A DNA stretch of 64,000 nt, taken from contig JAXGYU010000001.1 of assembly GCA_040772085.1 (NCBI GenBank), positions 2,618,774 through 2,682,773 of the forward strand. Direction: 5' to 3'. The stretch comes from JAXGMV01 sp040772085. GTDB lineage: Bacteria; Chloroflexota; Anaerolineae; Anaerolineales; Anaerolineaceae. The notes under the pieces were generated by a model. It had not been told where the DNA came from, searched no databases, and saw only the letters and a list, made by a program, of their open reading frames with translations. The position numbers and the translations under genes are program-made. Shown here piece by piece: positions 16,920 to 24,769 of the stretch (position 1 is the stretch's first letter; each line of letters begins with the position of its first letter).

Positions 16920-17927
16920 ATGGCATTATTCTCGCGTGAGCTAGGCATTGACCTGGGAACTAACAACATCGTCGTGACTGAGGGCAATCAGATTTTGCTC
17001 TCGGAGCCGACGGTCGTTGCCATTGTGACCAACGAGATGAAGATGGTCGAATGGGGACAGGTCGCCAAGGATATGGACGGCAGGGTACCCGACACGATCG
17101 AAGTCGTCCGGCCGTTGCAGCATGGCGTTATTGCGGAATACGAAATCACCGAAAAGCTGATCGGATTCCTCGTCAAGAAGATCGTCGGCTCCATGCCCAT
17201 TTTCAGACCACGGGTCATGATCACTGTGCCTTATGGCATCACGAGCGTTGAGACGCGCGCGGTGCATGAGGTCGGGCTCGGCGCGGGCTGCCGCGAAGTG
17301 TTGCTGATTCACGCGCCTCTGGCTGCCGCGATTGGCATCGACCTGCCGATCGGTTCACCGTCGGGCAATATGATCATCAGCCTCGGCGGCGGAACGCATC
17401 AGGCGGCAGTATTAGCCATGAATACCATCGTGACAGCCGATTCCTCACGGACAGGCGGATTGGCGCTGGATGAGGCGATTATTGGATTTGTGCGCAAGAA
17501 ATATGGCTTATTGATTGGCCAGCCAACCGCCGAACAGTTGAAAATCCGGATCGGCGCCGCGGTACCGCAGGATGTCATCCAGGAAATGGAAATTCAGGGG
17601 CACGACCAGGTCTCCGGTCTTCCCCGACCGTTGGTACTCAGCACATCTGACATCGTCGACGCGTTGCAGGAGCCTTTGGAAGAACTCGGAACGACTGCCC
17701 GACGGGTTCTGGAGAAGACACCGCCGGAACTGCTCTCGGATATTATCGACCGCGGCGTCGCTTTGTGCGGCGGTGGTTCGTTACTGCGTGGGATCGATAA
17801 ATTCCTGACCAAATCGCTGGGCATTCCAGCTTATCTGGTGGACGAACCGCTGGCTTGTACCGCGCTAGGGGCAGCCCGAGCATTGGCTATGCGGGATGTT
17901 TACCGCCGCAGCCTCGTCAACGGCTGA
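16920..17927 (+). CDS. mreB: MreB-family actin-like cell-shape protein
   Basis: A 335-residue actin-fold ATPase with the phosphate-1 motif GIDLGTNNIVV, the phosphate-2 block IISLGGGTHQAAVLA and the adenosine motif GVALCGGGSLLRGIDKF. MreB polymers organise lateral wall synthesis and bind RodZ. The protein begins immediately after the atpC stop. The AGGA upstream is about 11 bases away, so reinitiation after atpC is likely. It could equally be called Mbl. The phosphate-1 block lacks the Thr usually following NT (TANT reads TNNI here). The last 63 bp overlap a convergent gene. Confidence 0.93.
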   Translation: MALFSRELGIDLGTNNIVVTEGNQILLSEPTVVAIVTNEMKMVEWGQVAKDMDGRVPDTIEVVRPLQHGVIAEYEITEKLIGFLVKKIVGSMPIFRPRVMITVPYGITSVETRAVHEVGLGAGCREVLLIHAPLAAAIGIDLPIGSPSGNMIISLGGGTHQAAVLAMNTIVTADSSRTGGLALDEAIIGFVRKKYGLLIGQPTAEQLKIRIGAAVPQDVIQEMEIQGHDQVSGLPRPLVLSTSDIVDALQEPLEELGTTARRVLEKTPPELLSDIIDRGVALCGGGSLLRGIDKFLTKSLGIPAYLVDEPLACTALGAARALAMRDVYRRSLVNG

Positions 17928-20129
17928 TTTCGGTATAAATTCTGGATTGAATCTGATTTTTATCCGAGCCTCGACTGGAGGCTCAAATTTTATTCGCGCC
18001 AGACTGAAGCCCATCGGCATAAAGTGACCGGATGGGTACTCAAAATTCGGGTCTTCACTGATTTCTCCGTGGAAAATGGGCGAATCGCTTGCGTTTACTT
18101 GGTCGAGTAAACTTGCGTTTTCAAGGGAGAAGTCCAGCAGGCGGGATCCGCCTTGATCATAAGCAAATTTGTCTGGTCCCGCACATGACAAGTGGTCATC
18201 TGGTACCCAGCGCATCGAGGAGAATAGCATGGCGGTGTCAGATGAGGCGCTGTGGTTTAGGTTTATGGTAGGGCCATCCGAAGTGAGCGAATAAGCGATG
18301 GGGTGACCGTCAGCGTCGTGAAAGATGAGCGTGCCTTCGGAGCTGATTTCAACCTGAACATTTTGTTTCAACAAGCCCGCAAACGAACCTGGCAGAAGCG
18401 CTGGATCCATCAGGTAATCGTCTTGCCGTACCCATGAATCCGGTGAGCCAAGCGCGCCGGTCACCTGAGTGTACGGGGCTGTCCATTGGGTGACCTCGTT
18501 TGCGGAACGATGGAACGCAGTCAGCAGCGTCCCATCACGCTGGTCGATGAAGAGCATATCTGTCTCGTTGGCCAGTATACAGTCCGTGCCATGTAAGCCG
18601 GTCCCGCAGCCCGCGTAGTTTTGAGGTGTGCTCGACCAATGGGCTGCGGCGATCAGTCGATTGACCTGCTCGAGCGCGCTCAGCTTCAGGAGCCAGAGAT
18701 CTGGATCAACCTCAGGGTCGATCAGTCTGCTGTATGTTCGCCATGCCAGATCAGCAATGGGATTTCCGGGAAGAGAAATCAGGCCTGCCTTGACGGTCGC
18801 CAGATTGTCGAGCATGGCTGCTGGCAGCGGCGGCTGTTGCTGGCACAATATGTTGACACAGTTGACCTGACTACCGGTATCAAATGGCAGTGCTTTTATT
18901 TGCGTAAGAGAGTTAGCATCCAGAACTTGAATCCAGGGCATGCGGCGAACCTGTTCGAAGGCATACGGGACCACGGCCGAGTCTCCCCAGGTAGTCTCAG
19001 ACAGATTGCCTCCCATAACCATCAAATCATCCGGGTCATCATTCAAGGCGAGATTGACAAGATCTGCGAAGACTTCCGGGTTTACACCACGATGGGTTGC
19101 CTGCCATTCTCCTCGGCGCGTCGTACTATCGGTTGCCGGCAGGGGAATGACGGTTGATCCATCCCACAGCCTGAGATGGTTTTGGTCTGGCAGCGCTCCG
19201 AACAGGTAGGCATCCTCTACTTCATTGGAGTTTGTGGCGGGTGCGAGAAAAAATTCTGAGGGATGCAGGGCTTCAGCTTGATCATTGTGGCGTAACTGAT
19301 ACTGCCATAAGGACTCTGAACGGGCAGTATTGGCTAGCGTGAGCAGCCCGCCGTCAAGCATCGACTGAATCACTTCTGTCTGACCGAGCGAATCAAGTGC
19401 CTGACGCTTGTGAGGCTCCGTCAGGTCAGTAATGAAGATGGGGATCCGTGACGTGTTCGCCGCAGACAAGAGTTGAAATAAGCCGTGCCGCTGTCCTAGC
19501 GGACCAGTATGAGCGCCATCCCAACTGCGCAGTAATTGCGCGGGTGTGCCAGTCTGCAAACCCGAATCGAAAACAAACAGCAGCTTGGCGGGGGATAGGT
19601 TTTTATTTTCGCTCAGAGGAAAGGAGATTGCCTGCCTGTCCGCTTGACCTTGTCCATCCAGCCTGACTGTGATCTGCGCACCCGGCAGGTATGGGGCAAG
19701 GTCCTGAGGCAGGGTCAGTACGATAGAGTTAAGCAATTTGTCCACGGCGAACTTGGCGGTGCCATGATTAAGTTTTCCGCTGGCGAGATCAAGCATGGCG
19801 ATTGGCTGTTCAGGCGCGCCGCGTCGTGGAAGATACGACACACTCAGCGTGCCTTGATCAGGATCGTTGAAAAAATCCAGGCGGATGGTTGCAGTGTCCT
19901 CACCCTCACGATAATAAGCCGCAAGGATCTGAGAGACGCTCATTTGGCTATTAAATGCGTATAGTGACCGCGTATCCGACCATGTCCAGCCTTCAAATGG
20001 CTGCTTAAGGTCAATTTGCTCAGGCTGTTCGGAATTTTGAAGGCTTTTCATGGTCGCGGTCATCACTAGCAATGTCAGCCAGATTAATGCCGCAATCCAC
20101 TTCGAAACCGCCTCCGATTTTGTCTGCAT
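17865..20129 (-). CDS. Large exported protein of unknown function
   Basis: I do not recognise a family for these 754 residues. A signal peptide or anchor covers about residues 10-28 (WIAALIWLTLLVMTATM). The remainder is hydrophilic, rich in Asp/Asn and Ser/Thr, with many predicted beta strands, which suits a secreted or surface protein. Notable blocks are GGNLSETTWGDSAVVPYAFEQ near the middle and paired cysteines (NCVNILC, AGCGTGLHGTDC, and CSGC at the very end). The final 21 or so codons are antisense to the end of mreB, so the true C terminus may have been extended past an older stop. It is transcribed alone. Confidence 0.7.
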   Translation of the reverse strand: MQTKSEAVSKWIAALIWLTLLVMTATMKSLQNSEQPEQIDLKQPFEGWTWSDTRSLYAFNSQMSVSQILAAYYREGEDTATIRLDFFNDPDQGTLSVSYLPRRGAPEQPIAMLDLASGKLNHGTAKFAVDKLLNSIVLTLPQDLAPYLPGAQITVRLDGQGQADRQAISFPLSENKNLSPAKLLFVFDSGLQTGTPAQLLRSWDGAHTGPLGQRHGLFQLLSAANTSRIPIFITDLTEPHKRQALDSLGQTEVIQSMLDGGLLTLANTARSESLWQYQLRHNDQAEALHPSEFFLAPATNSNEVEDAYLFGALPDQNHLRLWDGSTVIPLPATDSTTRRGEWQATHRGVNPEVFADLVNLALNDDPDDLMVMGGNLSETTWGDSAVVPYAFEQVRRMPWIQVLDANSLTQIKALPFDTGSQVNCVNILCQQQPPLPAAMLDNLATVKAGLISLPGNPIADLAWRTYSRLIDPEVDPDLWLLKLSALEQVNRLIAAAHWSSTPQNYAGCGTGLHGTDCILANETDMLFIDQRDGTLLTAFHRSANEVTQWTAPYTQVTGALGSPDSWVRQDDYLMDPALLPGSFAGLLKQNVQVEISSEGTLIFHDADGHPIAYSLTSDGPTINLNHSASSDTAMLFSSMRWVPDDHLSCAGPDKFAYDQGGSRLLDFSLENASLLDQVNASDSPIFHGEISEDPNFEYPSGHFMPMGFSLARIKFEPPVEARIKIRFNPEFIPKSAVDEAAAVNIPHSQCSGCP

Positions 20130-20148
20130 GTCCGAATTCTAACAAGAA

Positions 20149-20172
20149 ACCCGCCTTTCGCTGAAGGCGGGT
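20149..20172 (-). terminator. Terminator of the YugP-like gene
   Basis: ACCCGCCTT (20149-20157) pairs with AAGGCGGGT (20164-20172) over 9 bp. The minus strand continues TTCTTGTT. Confidence 0.7.
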
Positions 20173-20198
20173 CTCCTGATTTAAATCTTAGCCAGCAA

Positions 20199-20903
20199 TT
20201 AATCGCGCCGCCGTCCCATCAACAGGAAGACGTAGTACAGAATGGTGGAGATCGACTGGACCGCGCCGGCAACATAGGTTAACGCCGCGGCGTCCAGCAC
20301 TTTGTTCACGCCGTCCATTTCCTCCCCGGATACCAGACCGGACGTCGACAGATATGCTTTCGCTCTGGCCGAGGCATTGAATTCAACCGGCAAGGTGATG
20401 ATCGAGAATAGCGCTGTCAGAGAGAAGAGCAGCAAGCCGGCCCAGGCGACACGAGTGCCGGTGGCTGATTGCATGAATAAGCCCACCATGAAAATGATCG
20501 GGCCGATCCAGCTGCCGATTTGAACGGCTGGAATGATCAATCCGCGCAACTTCAGCGCACTATATCCGGTAGCGTCCTGTAACGCGTGGCCGGCTTCATG
20601 AGCCGCTACCCCTGCGGCAGCGATGGAGGGCGTGCCGTAGACCGGCTCGCTCAACCGCAGCGTTTTCGACCGCGGATCATAGTGATCAGTTAGGGTGCCG
20701 CGGGTTGCCTCAATGGGCACATCGCGTAAATTATTGCTGTCAAGCATGCGCCGGGCAGCCTGTGCGCCGGTGACGCCGCTGTACGTGCGCACCTGCGAAT
20801 ACTTGCTGAAGGCAGACTTGACCTTAAACTGTGCCCAAAGCCCCAGTAAAAGCGCTGGCAGCGCGAAAATCATGTAAAGTCCATAGCTTCCAGGTAATAC
20901 CAT
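20199..20903 (-). CDS. YugP-type membrane zinc metallopeptidase
   Basis: A 234-residue membrane protein with a helix at the N terminus (about 5-25) and three further helices in the second half. The zinc motif HEAGH is followed by ALQDATGYSALKLR, as in the YugP/neutral zinc metallopeptidase family, and a downstream NASARA block supplies the likely third ligand region (EFNASARAKAYL). It is expected to cleave membrane-proximal substrates. AGGAGAAATTCGA precedes the ATG at 20903. It stands alone between two terminators or gaps. Confidence 0.92.
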   Translation of the reverse strand: MVLPGSYGLYMIFALPALLLGLWAQFKVKSAFSKYSQVRTYSGVTGAQAARRMLDSNNLRDVPIEATRGTLTDHYDPRSKTLRLSEPVYGTPSIAAAGVAAHEAGHALQDATGYSALKLRGLIIPAVQIGSWIGPIIFMVGLFMQSATGTRVAWAGLLLFSLTALFSIITLPVEFNASARAKAYLSTSGLVSGEEMDGVNKVLDAAALTYVAGAVQSISTILYYVFLLMGRRRD

Positions 20904-21011
20904 TCGAATTTCTCCTTTCTACTGCTAATACTGCAACAATTTTATATGAATTGTATTAAGTTTCGCAAGAGATTAAATAAAAATAGGTGAAATTCAGCGA
21001 AAAACTTAGGC

Positions 21012-21638
21012 TCAATTGGCCCTGGTTGATCGCAGGCTGGTCTCTATCACAATCCGAACCATCTGGAGAAGCTGATCTTTTGTCACACCGCTCCTGTTAA
21101 GGGGCTCGAGTTGTTCGACGAGCGGGGGCAAATGGATAAAGCCGAATGGCACCGGTGCCGGGAGTTGGCCGACGTAGGTGAGACCCGTGAAGAAGATATG
21201 GTTGCACAGGTAGGCGCCGGCATGATTTGAGATTTTGACAGGTATTCCGGCGTTTAGCAGCCGATTGTGGATTCTCTTAATCGGCAGCAGCGTCCGCAAG
21301 GCGGGAGGCGCATTTTTGTCAATTGGTTTGTCCAGCCTTAGGACATCCTTGTTATCGGGCAGCAGACAATCATCCAGGTTGAGAGCGATGCGTTCCAGTT
21401 TGACCTCGTTCGTCTCCCAGCTTAGTCCGAAGGAGACTGCCAGATCAGGTTGGAAAGTTTCAAAGACGCGTTTCCATTTTTTGAAGGCGCCGGTGTAGGT
21501 CACATCCAGAATAGCAGTCCTGATTTGATAACGTTTGAACAACTCAGGATCGGCTTCAACCCACTCCATCAGAGCTGCGGACGAATTCTTGCCATAGCCG
21601 CCAAAGTCTTCGAAACCTGTTAGTAAAATGCATTTCAT
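21012..21638 (-). CDS. pcp: Pyroglutamyl-peptidase I (family C15)
   Basis: A cysteine peptidase of 208 residues that removes N-terminal pyroglutamate. All three catalytic residues are seen: Glu82 in LERIALN, Cys145 in SNHAGAYLCN and His169 in FGFIHLPPL. The N-terminal LLTGFEDFGGYGKNSS is the family opening. Length fits the family (about 200-220). The neighbours give no functional clue. Confidence 0.93.
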   Translation of the reverse strand: MKCILLTGFEDFGGYGKNSSAALMEWVEADPELFKRYQIRTAILDVTYTGAFKKWKRVFETFQPDLAVSFGLSWETNEVKLERIALNLDDCLLPDNKDVLRLDKPIDKNAPPALRTLLPIKRIHNRLLNAGIPVKISNHAGAYLCNHIFFTGLTYVGQLPAPVPFGFIHLPPLVEQLEPLNRSGVTKDQLLQMVRIVIETSLRSTRAN

Positions 21639-21692
21639 CGCGTGCCTCTATTGGGGGTGAAAGATGATTATTATGGGCAATGTTTTATCCTA

Positions 21693-22067
21693 TCACAGTA
21701 CGTATGAGCTGATGAGCTGACAAAGTTGCGAGACGTTCGTACCGCGGGAAAATTCGAACTTCAACTTCCCGACGCCAGAGAACCATAATTCGAGCTCGGT
21801 ATCAAGGTCAAAGGTGCCGGCTGTCTCGACAGAGAAGACCTGAATTTTCTTGTAAGGCATTGATGTGATATCGATCTTTTTACCCGTTAAGCCTTGCACA
21901 TTGACCGCGATGATCCGGAAATTGGTGAAGATGATGCCATCGCGGATGGATTGAAAAGCGGCGATTGATTTTTCATTTTGCACGAATATCGGCGTGATCC
22001 TGTCATCAAAGGTGTTCAATGCCACGGGGTGGAGCTTGATCGTTCCGGCTTTGTCGAAGTCAATCAC
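21693..22067 (-). CDS. Bacterial PH-domain protein
   Basis: These 124 residues consist of one PH-like barrel plus terminal helix, resembling the bacterial PH family with NFRIIAVN and GKKIDITSMPYKKIQVFSVE. Proteins of this kind form oligomers of unknown role, and no catalytic residues are expected. The start is GTG at 22067, with GGGAGG 9 bases upstream. It lies downstream of the glycosyltransferase gene but is separated from pcp by about 55 bases. Confidence 0.8.
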   Translation of the reverse strand: MIDFDKAGTIKLHPVALNTFDDRITPIFVQNEKSIAAFQSIRDGIIFTNFRIIAVNVQGLTGKKIDITSMPYKKIQVFSVETAGTFDLDTELELWFSGVGKLKFEFSRGTNVSQLCQLISSYVL

Positions 22068-22105
22068 TTGATAAATCCTCCCTGATTATGAGATTGAAAA
22101 GGGTG

Positions 22106-23926
22106 TTAATTCTTTGGTAATTGATACTTCAAACCCGGCATGATACGCGGATGAAGGTCGCGAGGTTTGCCCGCGAGAGAGAAATCTTCCCGTTCGACTG
22201 TCAACCAGGGGCTGTAGTATGGATCTCCCTGGGCGAGCTCATCATGCCAAATGCTCTTGAATAAATTCCCTTCTTGCTCGAATTGGGCTATTTCTACCTT
22301 GCTGGTTGGATAACCACGCGTTTTTGATTCATGGTGGTACAACATTGCATGAGGCGTCCAGACGATGAGGTAGCCGGCTTTACGGTATCTCAGGCACAGA
22401 TCGACGTCATTGAACGAGAGTGCCAACTCAGGATTTAACCCCCCGACTTTTTGGAAAACACTCTTTTTAGTCAAGAAACAGGCTCCAGTAACAGCCGAAA
22501 GGTTCTGGATCGCACTTAACCTTTGGTAGTATCCAAGAGTTTGAGATGGGTGATGTTTATGAGCATGGCCTGCAATTTTGGCAATGCCAAGAATGACACC
22601 ACCGTGCTGGACTCTATCATCTAAGTAAAGTAATTTCGCTCCGACTGCTGCAACTTCTGGTCGTACAGCGTGTTCAAGCATCCGGTCTATCCAGTCTGGT
22701 GTTATAACGATGGTGTCGTTATTAAGGAGGAGAACTAATTCTGTCTCTGCTTTCTCAATAGCGAAGTTGTAGAGTGCAGAATAATTAAATGGCTCGTGAT
22801 TGTAAGCTACGATTTGGATTCGCCGGTCGATCGTAAGGGATTCATAATACTGGAGTAGGTCTTTATCAGTGCTGTTATTTTCAATGATCAAGAGACGGTA
22901 GTTCGAGTAGGTCGTTTTGTTCAATATCGAATCAATACACTGCCTCAGATCCAAAAGGTGATTATGGTTTGGAATAATAATGGTGAGCGGAGGATTAGTG
23001 TTATCAATTGAGCGTTGAATGTATGTGGTGGGTTCAGCAGCTTGCTTCACATCCCATTGATATCCAATTCTTTCCAGATGGTCAGTCAAGGCGCGAATTC
23101 CAGCCGCCGTTGCATAAGGCTTGTTACCAGGACTGCTCGCCGTCGAAGTCTCGGTCATGCGCCAATGATACAAAATCATAGGGATATGAGCGACATTATG
23201 TGCGTTTTCTACACAACGAAGGATTAAATCAAAATCTTGAGCACCTTCGAAACCTTCACGCAGCCAGCCAACCTGATCGCCAAGACTCTTCCTGATGACC
23301 AGGAAATGGCACATGTAATTACAAAATCGGAGGAAATCAATAGAAAACGCGGACTTATAGAATGGTGATATGGAATAGCGGTTCGTGCTGGAGATTTTCG
23401 CTTCATCAGAATAAACAACATCAACATTTGGTTGATGATTAATCGTCGATACAACCTCCAGCAGCGCATTGGAGGCTAATTCATCATCATGATCGAGGAA
23501 ACCAATAAACTCTCCTGTAGCGTGTTGAATGGCGTGATTTGTATTTCCCGCAATACCAAAATTCTCGGTGAGCATGATAACTTTAATCCGCTTATCAGCT
23601 GACTTGATATCGTTGATGAAATGTAATAACTCTTGATCGACAGGAGGTGCGACACTCAGGATTAATTCCCAATGGGGGTAGGACTGCCGAAGCACGCTGT
23701 TTATGGTTTTTTTAATTATTGTTTTCTCGGGTCGATAAACTGGTGTAACTAATGATATCGTTGGGGATTCTAAGAATTCCCGTTCTTTGTATCTTCTTTT
23801 CTCTAATTTGTGGTGGTAAAGGATAGCCAATAGCTTTAATCGTCTTTGCTGCCAAAGCGACCGATTGGCGATTAGTTTGCCGTAGGATGCGCGGTTCTTA
23901 ATGAAAGACTTGATAGATTTCTTCAC
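22106..23926 (-). CDS. Double-domain family 2 glycosyltransferase
   Basis: The 606 residues carry a basic N-terminal region (1-50) followed by two GT-A domains. The first (about 55-290) has SLVTPVYRPE and the DxD-like FLDHDDE. The second (about 315-560) has TIIIPNHNH, IIENNSTD, LLLNNDT and a later FNDVDLCLRYRKAGY. Such tandem GT2 proteins extend surface polysaccharides such as rhamnan or O-antigen, but substrates cannot be read from sequence. G+C is visibly lower than in the flanking genes and the codon choice is AT-leaning, suggesting acquisition. It ends close to the PH-domain gene. No sugar cluster surrounds it. Confidence 0.9.
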   Translation of the reverse strand: MKKSIKSFIKNRASYGKLIANRSLWQQRRLKLLAILYHHKLEKRRYKEREFLESPTISLVTPVYRPEKTIIKKTINSVLRQSYPHWELILSVAPPVDQELLHFINDIKSADKRIKVIMLTENFGIAGNTNHAIQHATGEFIGFLDHDDELASNALLEVVSTINHQPNVDVVYSDEAKISSTNRYSISPFYKSAFSIDFLRFCNYMCHFLVIRKSLGDQVGWLREGFEGAQDFDLILRCVENAHNVAHIPMILYHWRMTETSTASSPGNKPYATAAGIRALTDHLERIGYQWDVKQAAEPTTYIQRSIDNTNPPLTIIIPNHNHLLDLRQCIDSILNKTTYSNYRLLIIENNSTDKDLLQYYESLTIDRRIQIVAYNHEPFNYSALYNFAIEKAETELVLLLNNDTIVITPDWIDRMLEHAVRPEVAAVGAKLLYLDDRVQHGGVILGIAKIAGHAHKHHPSQTLGYYQRLSAIQNLSAVTGACFLTKKSVFQKVGGLNPELALSFNDVDLCLRYRKAGYLIVWTPHAMLYHHESKTRGYPTSKVEIAQFEQEGNLFKSIWHDELAQGDPYYSPWLTVEREDFSLAGKPRDLHPRIMPGLKYQLPKN

Positions 23927-24033
23927 AGTATATCAATGGGATCCGAGTCAAAATTTTCAATGCATGCTGCGAATGACCGAGAGATTCAGGAATTGTTAGT
24001 TCCAAGCTTATGATGCTCAACTGTTTAAGGGTG

Positions 24034-24105
24034 CGTCCCTGGGCAGACTCGAACTGCCGCTTCTGGCTCCGGAGGCCAGCGCTCTATCCACTGAGCTACA
24101 GGGAC
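24034..24105 (-). tRNA. tRNA-Arg (anticodon CCG)
   Basis: On the minus strand, GTCCCTG pairs with CAGGGAC at the acceptor stem, and CTGGC/GCCAG form the anticodon stem around CTCCGGA, giving CCG. The T arm has GTTCGAGTC and discriminator G. The 3' CCA is not encoded. It lies just after the DUF2344 gene and may be read with that operon, although a possible TAAAAT -10 is present upstream. Confidence 0.95.
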
Positions 24106-24145
24106 GGGTTGATGAATTATTTTACCATTATCCGCTGCTGACCGA

Positions 24146-24769
24146 CTAATTACTGAAATCGATCCGCGTGCGTCTGTAACGCGCGTCATGCGGATCGACC
24201 CCGAGCGCGTCAAGCACTTCCTCCGGTCTGCCGGTCGCCCCGGGTTTAGCAGAGAGGGTCATCAGCAATGCCACCGGGTCATTGGCAATGACCTCAATTT
24301 GATGAATCAGAGGGCGTAAGTCGTATGCTTTTCCCCTGCGGACCCGCGGCAAGTTTTCAGCCTCAAGCACGGCGGAAACCTGGTTGGTCAGCGTAATCAC
24401 ATCGCAATCGCCGAATAAGGTGACATGATATTCACAGGCACTTGCCAAATTCTGCAACGCAGAATCTTTATCATCTGCAACCATCACAGAAGTTATCTCG
24501 ATGCCAGGCTGAGGCGTGGAGATCAGGCGGGCTTGAATCTCGTCGAACGATATATCGTCATCAACCCAGAAATCAATCACCTCATGATCGCTCAGGAAAC
24601 CCACCGGCAGCGGACAGGCAAGCTGAATTTTCGGCTGCGGATGAAAGCCTTGGCTATACTTCACCGGAATGTTCGCGCGTCTAAGCAGCCGCTCCCAGAC
24701 CTTCTGCATGTCGATCGTTCCGACATAGCGCAGCGCCTCGGTGATGCGATACGTCACCCGAAGCCTCAT
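24146..24769 (-). CDS. DUF2344 protein, radical-SAM-linked (TIGR03936 type)
   Basis: These 207 residues match the domain usually found next to or fused with the B12-binding radical-SAM protein. RYVGTIDMQKVWERLLRRANIPVKYSQGFHPQPKI is diagnostic, followed by PLPVGF and a less conserved C-terminal region. The function is unknown. It is thought to assist the partner enzyme. The start overlaps the radical-SAM stop by 4 bp. In other genomes the pair often precedes rng and rplU, whereas here it is followed by tRNA-Arg. Confidence 0.9.
   Translation of the reverse strand: MRLRVTYRITEALRYVGTIDMQKVWERLLRRANIPVKYSQGFHPQPKIQLACPLPVGFLSDHEVIDFWVDDDISFDEIQARLISTPQPGIEITSVMVADDKDSALQNLASACEYHVTLFGDCDVITLTNQVSAVLEAENLPRVRRGKAYDLRPLIHQIEVIANDPVALLMTLSAKPGATGRPEEVLDALGVDPHDARYRRTRIDFSN

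Noticed and set aside
24034..24105. Integrated element at tRNA-Arg
   Set aside because: No integrase, direct repeat of the tRNA 3' end or attachment core could be found on either side.
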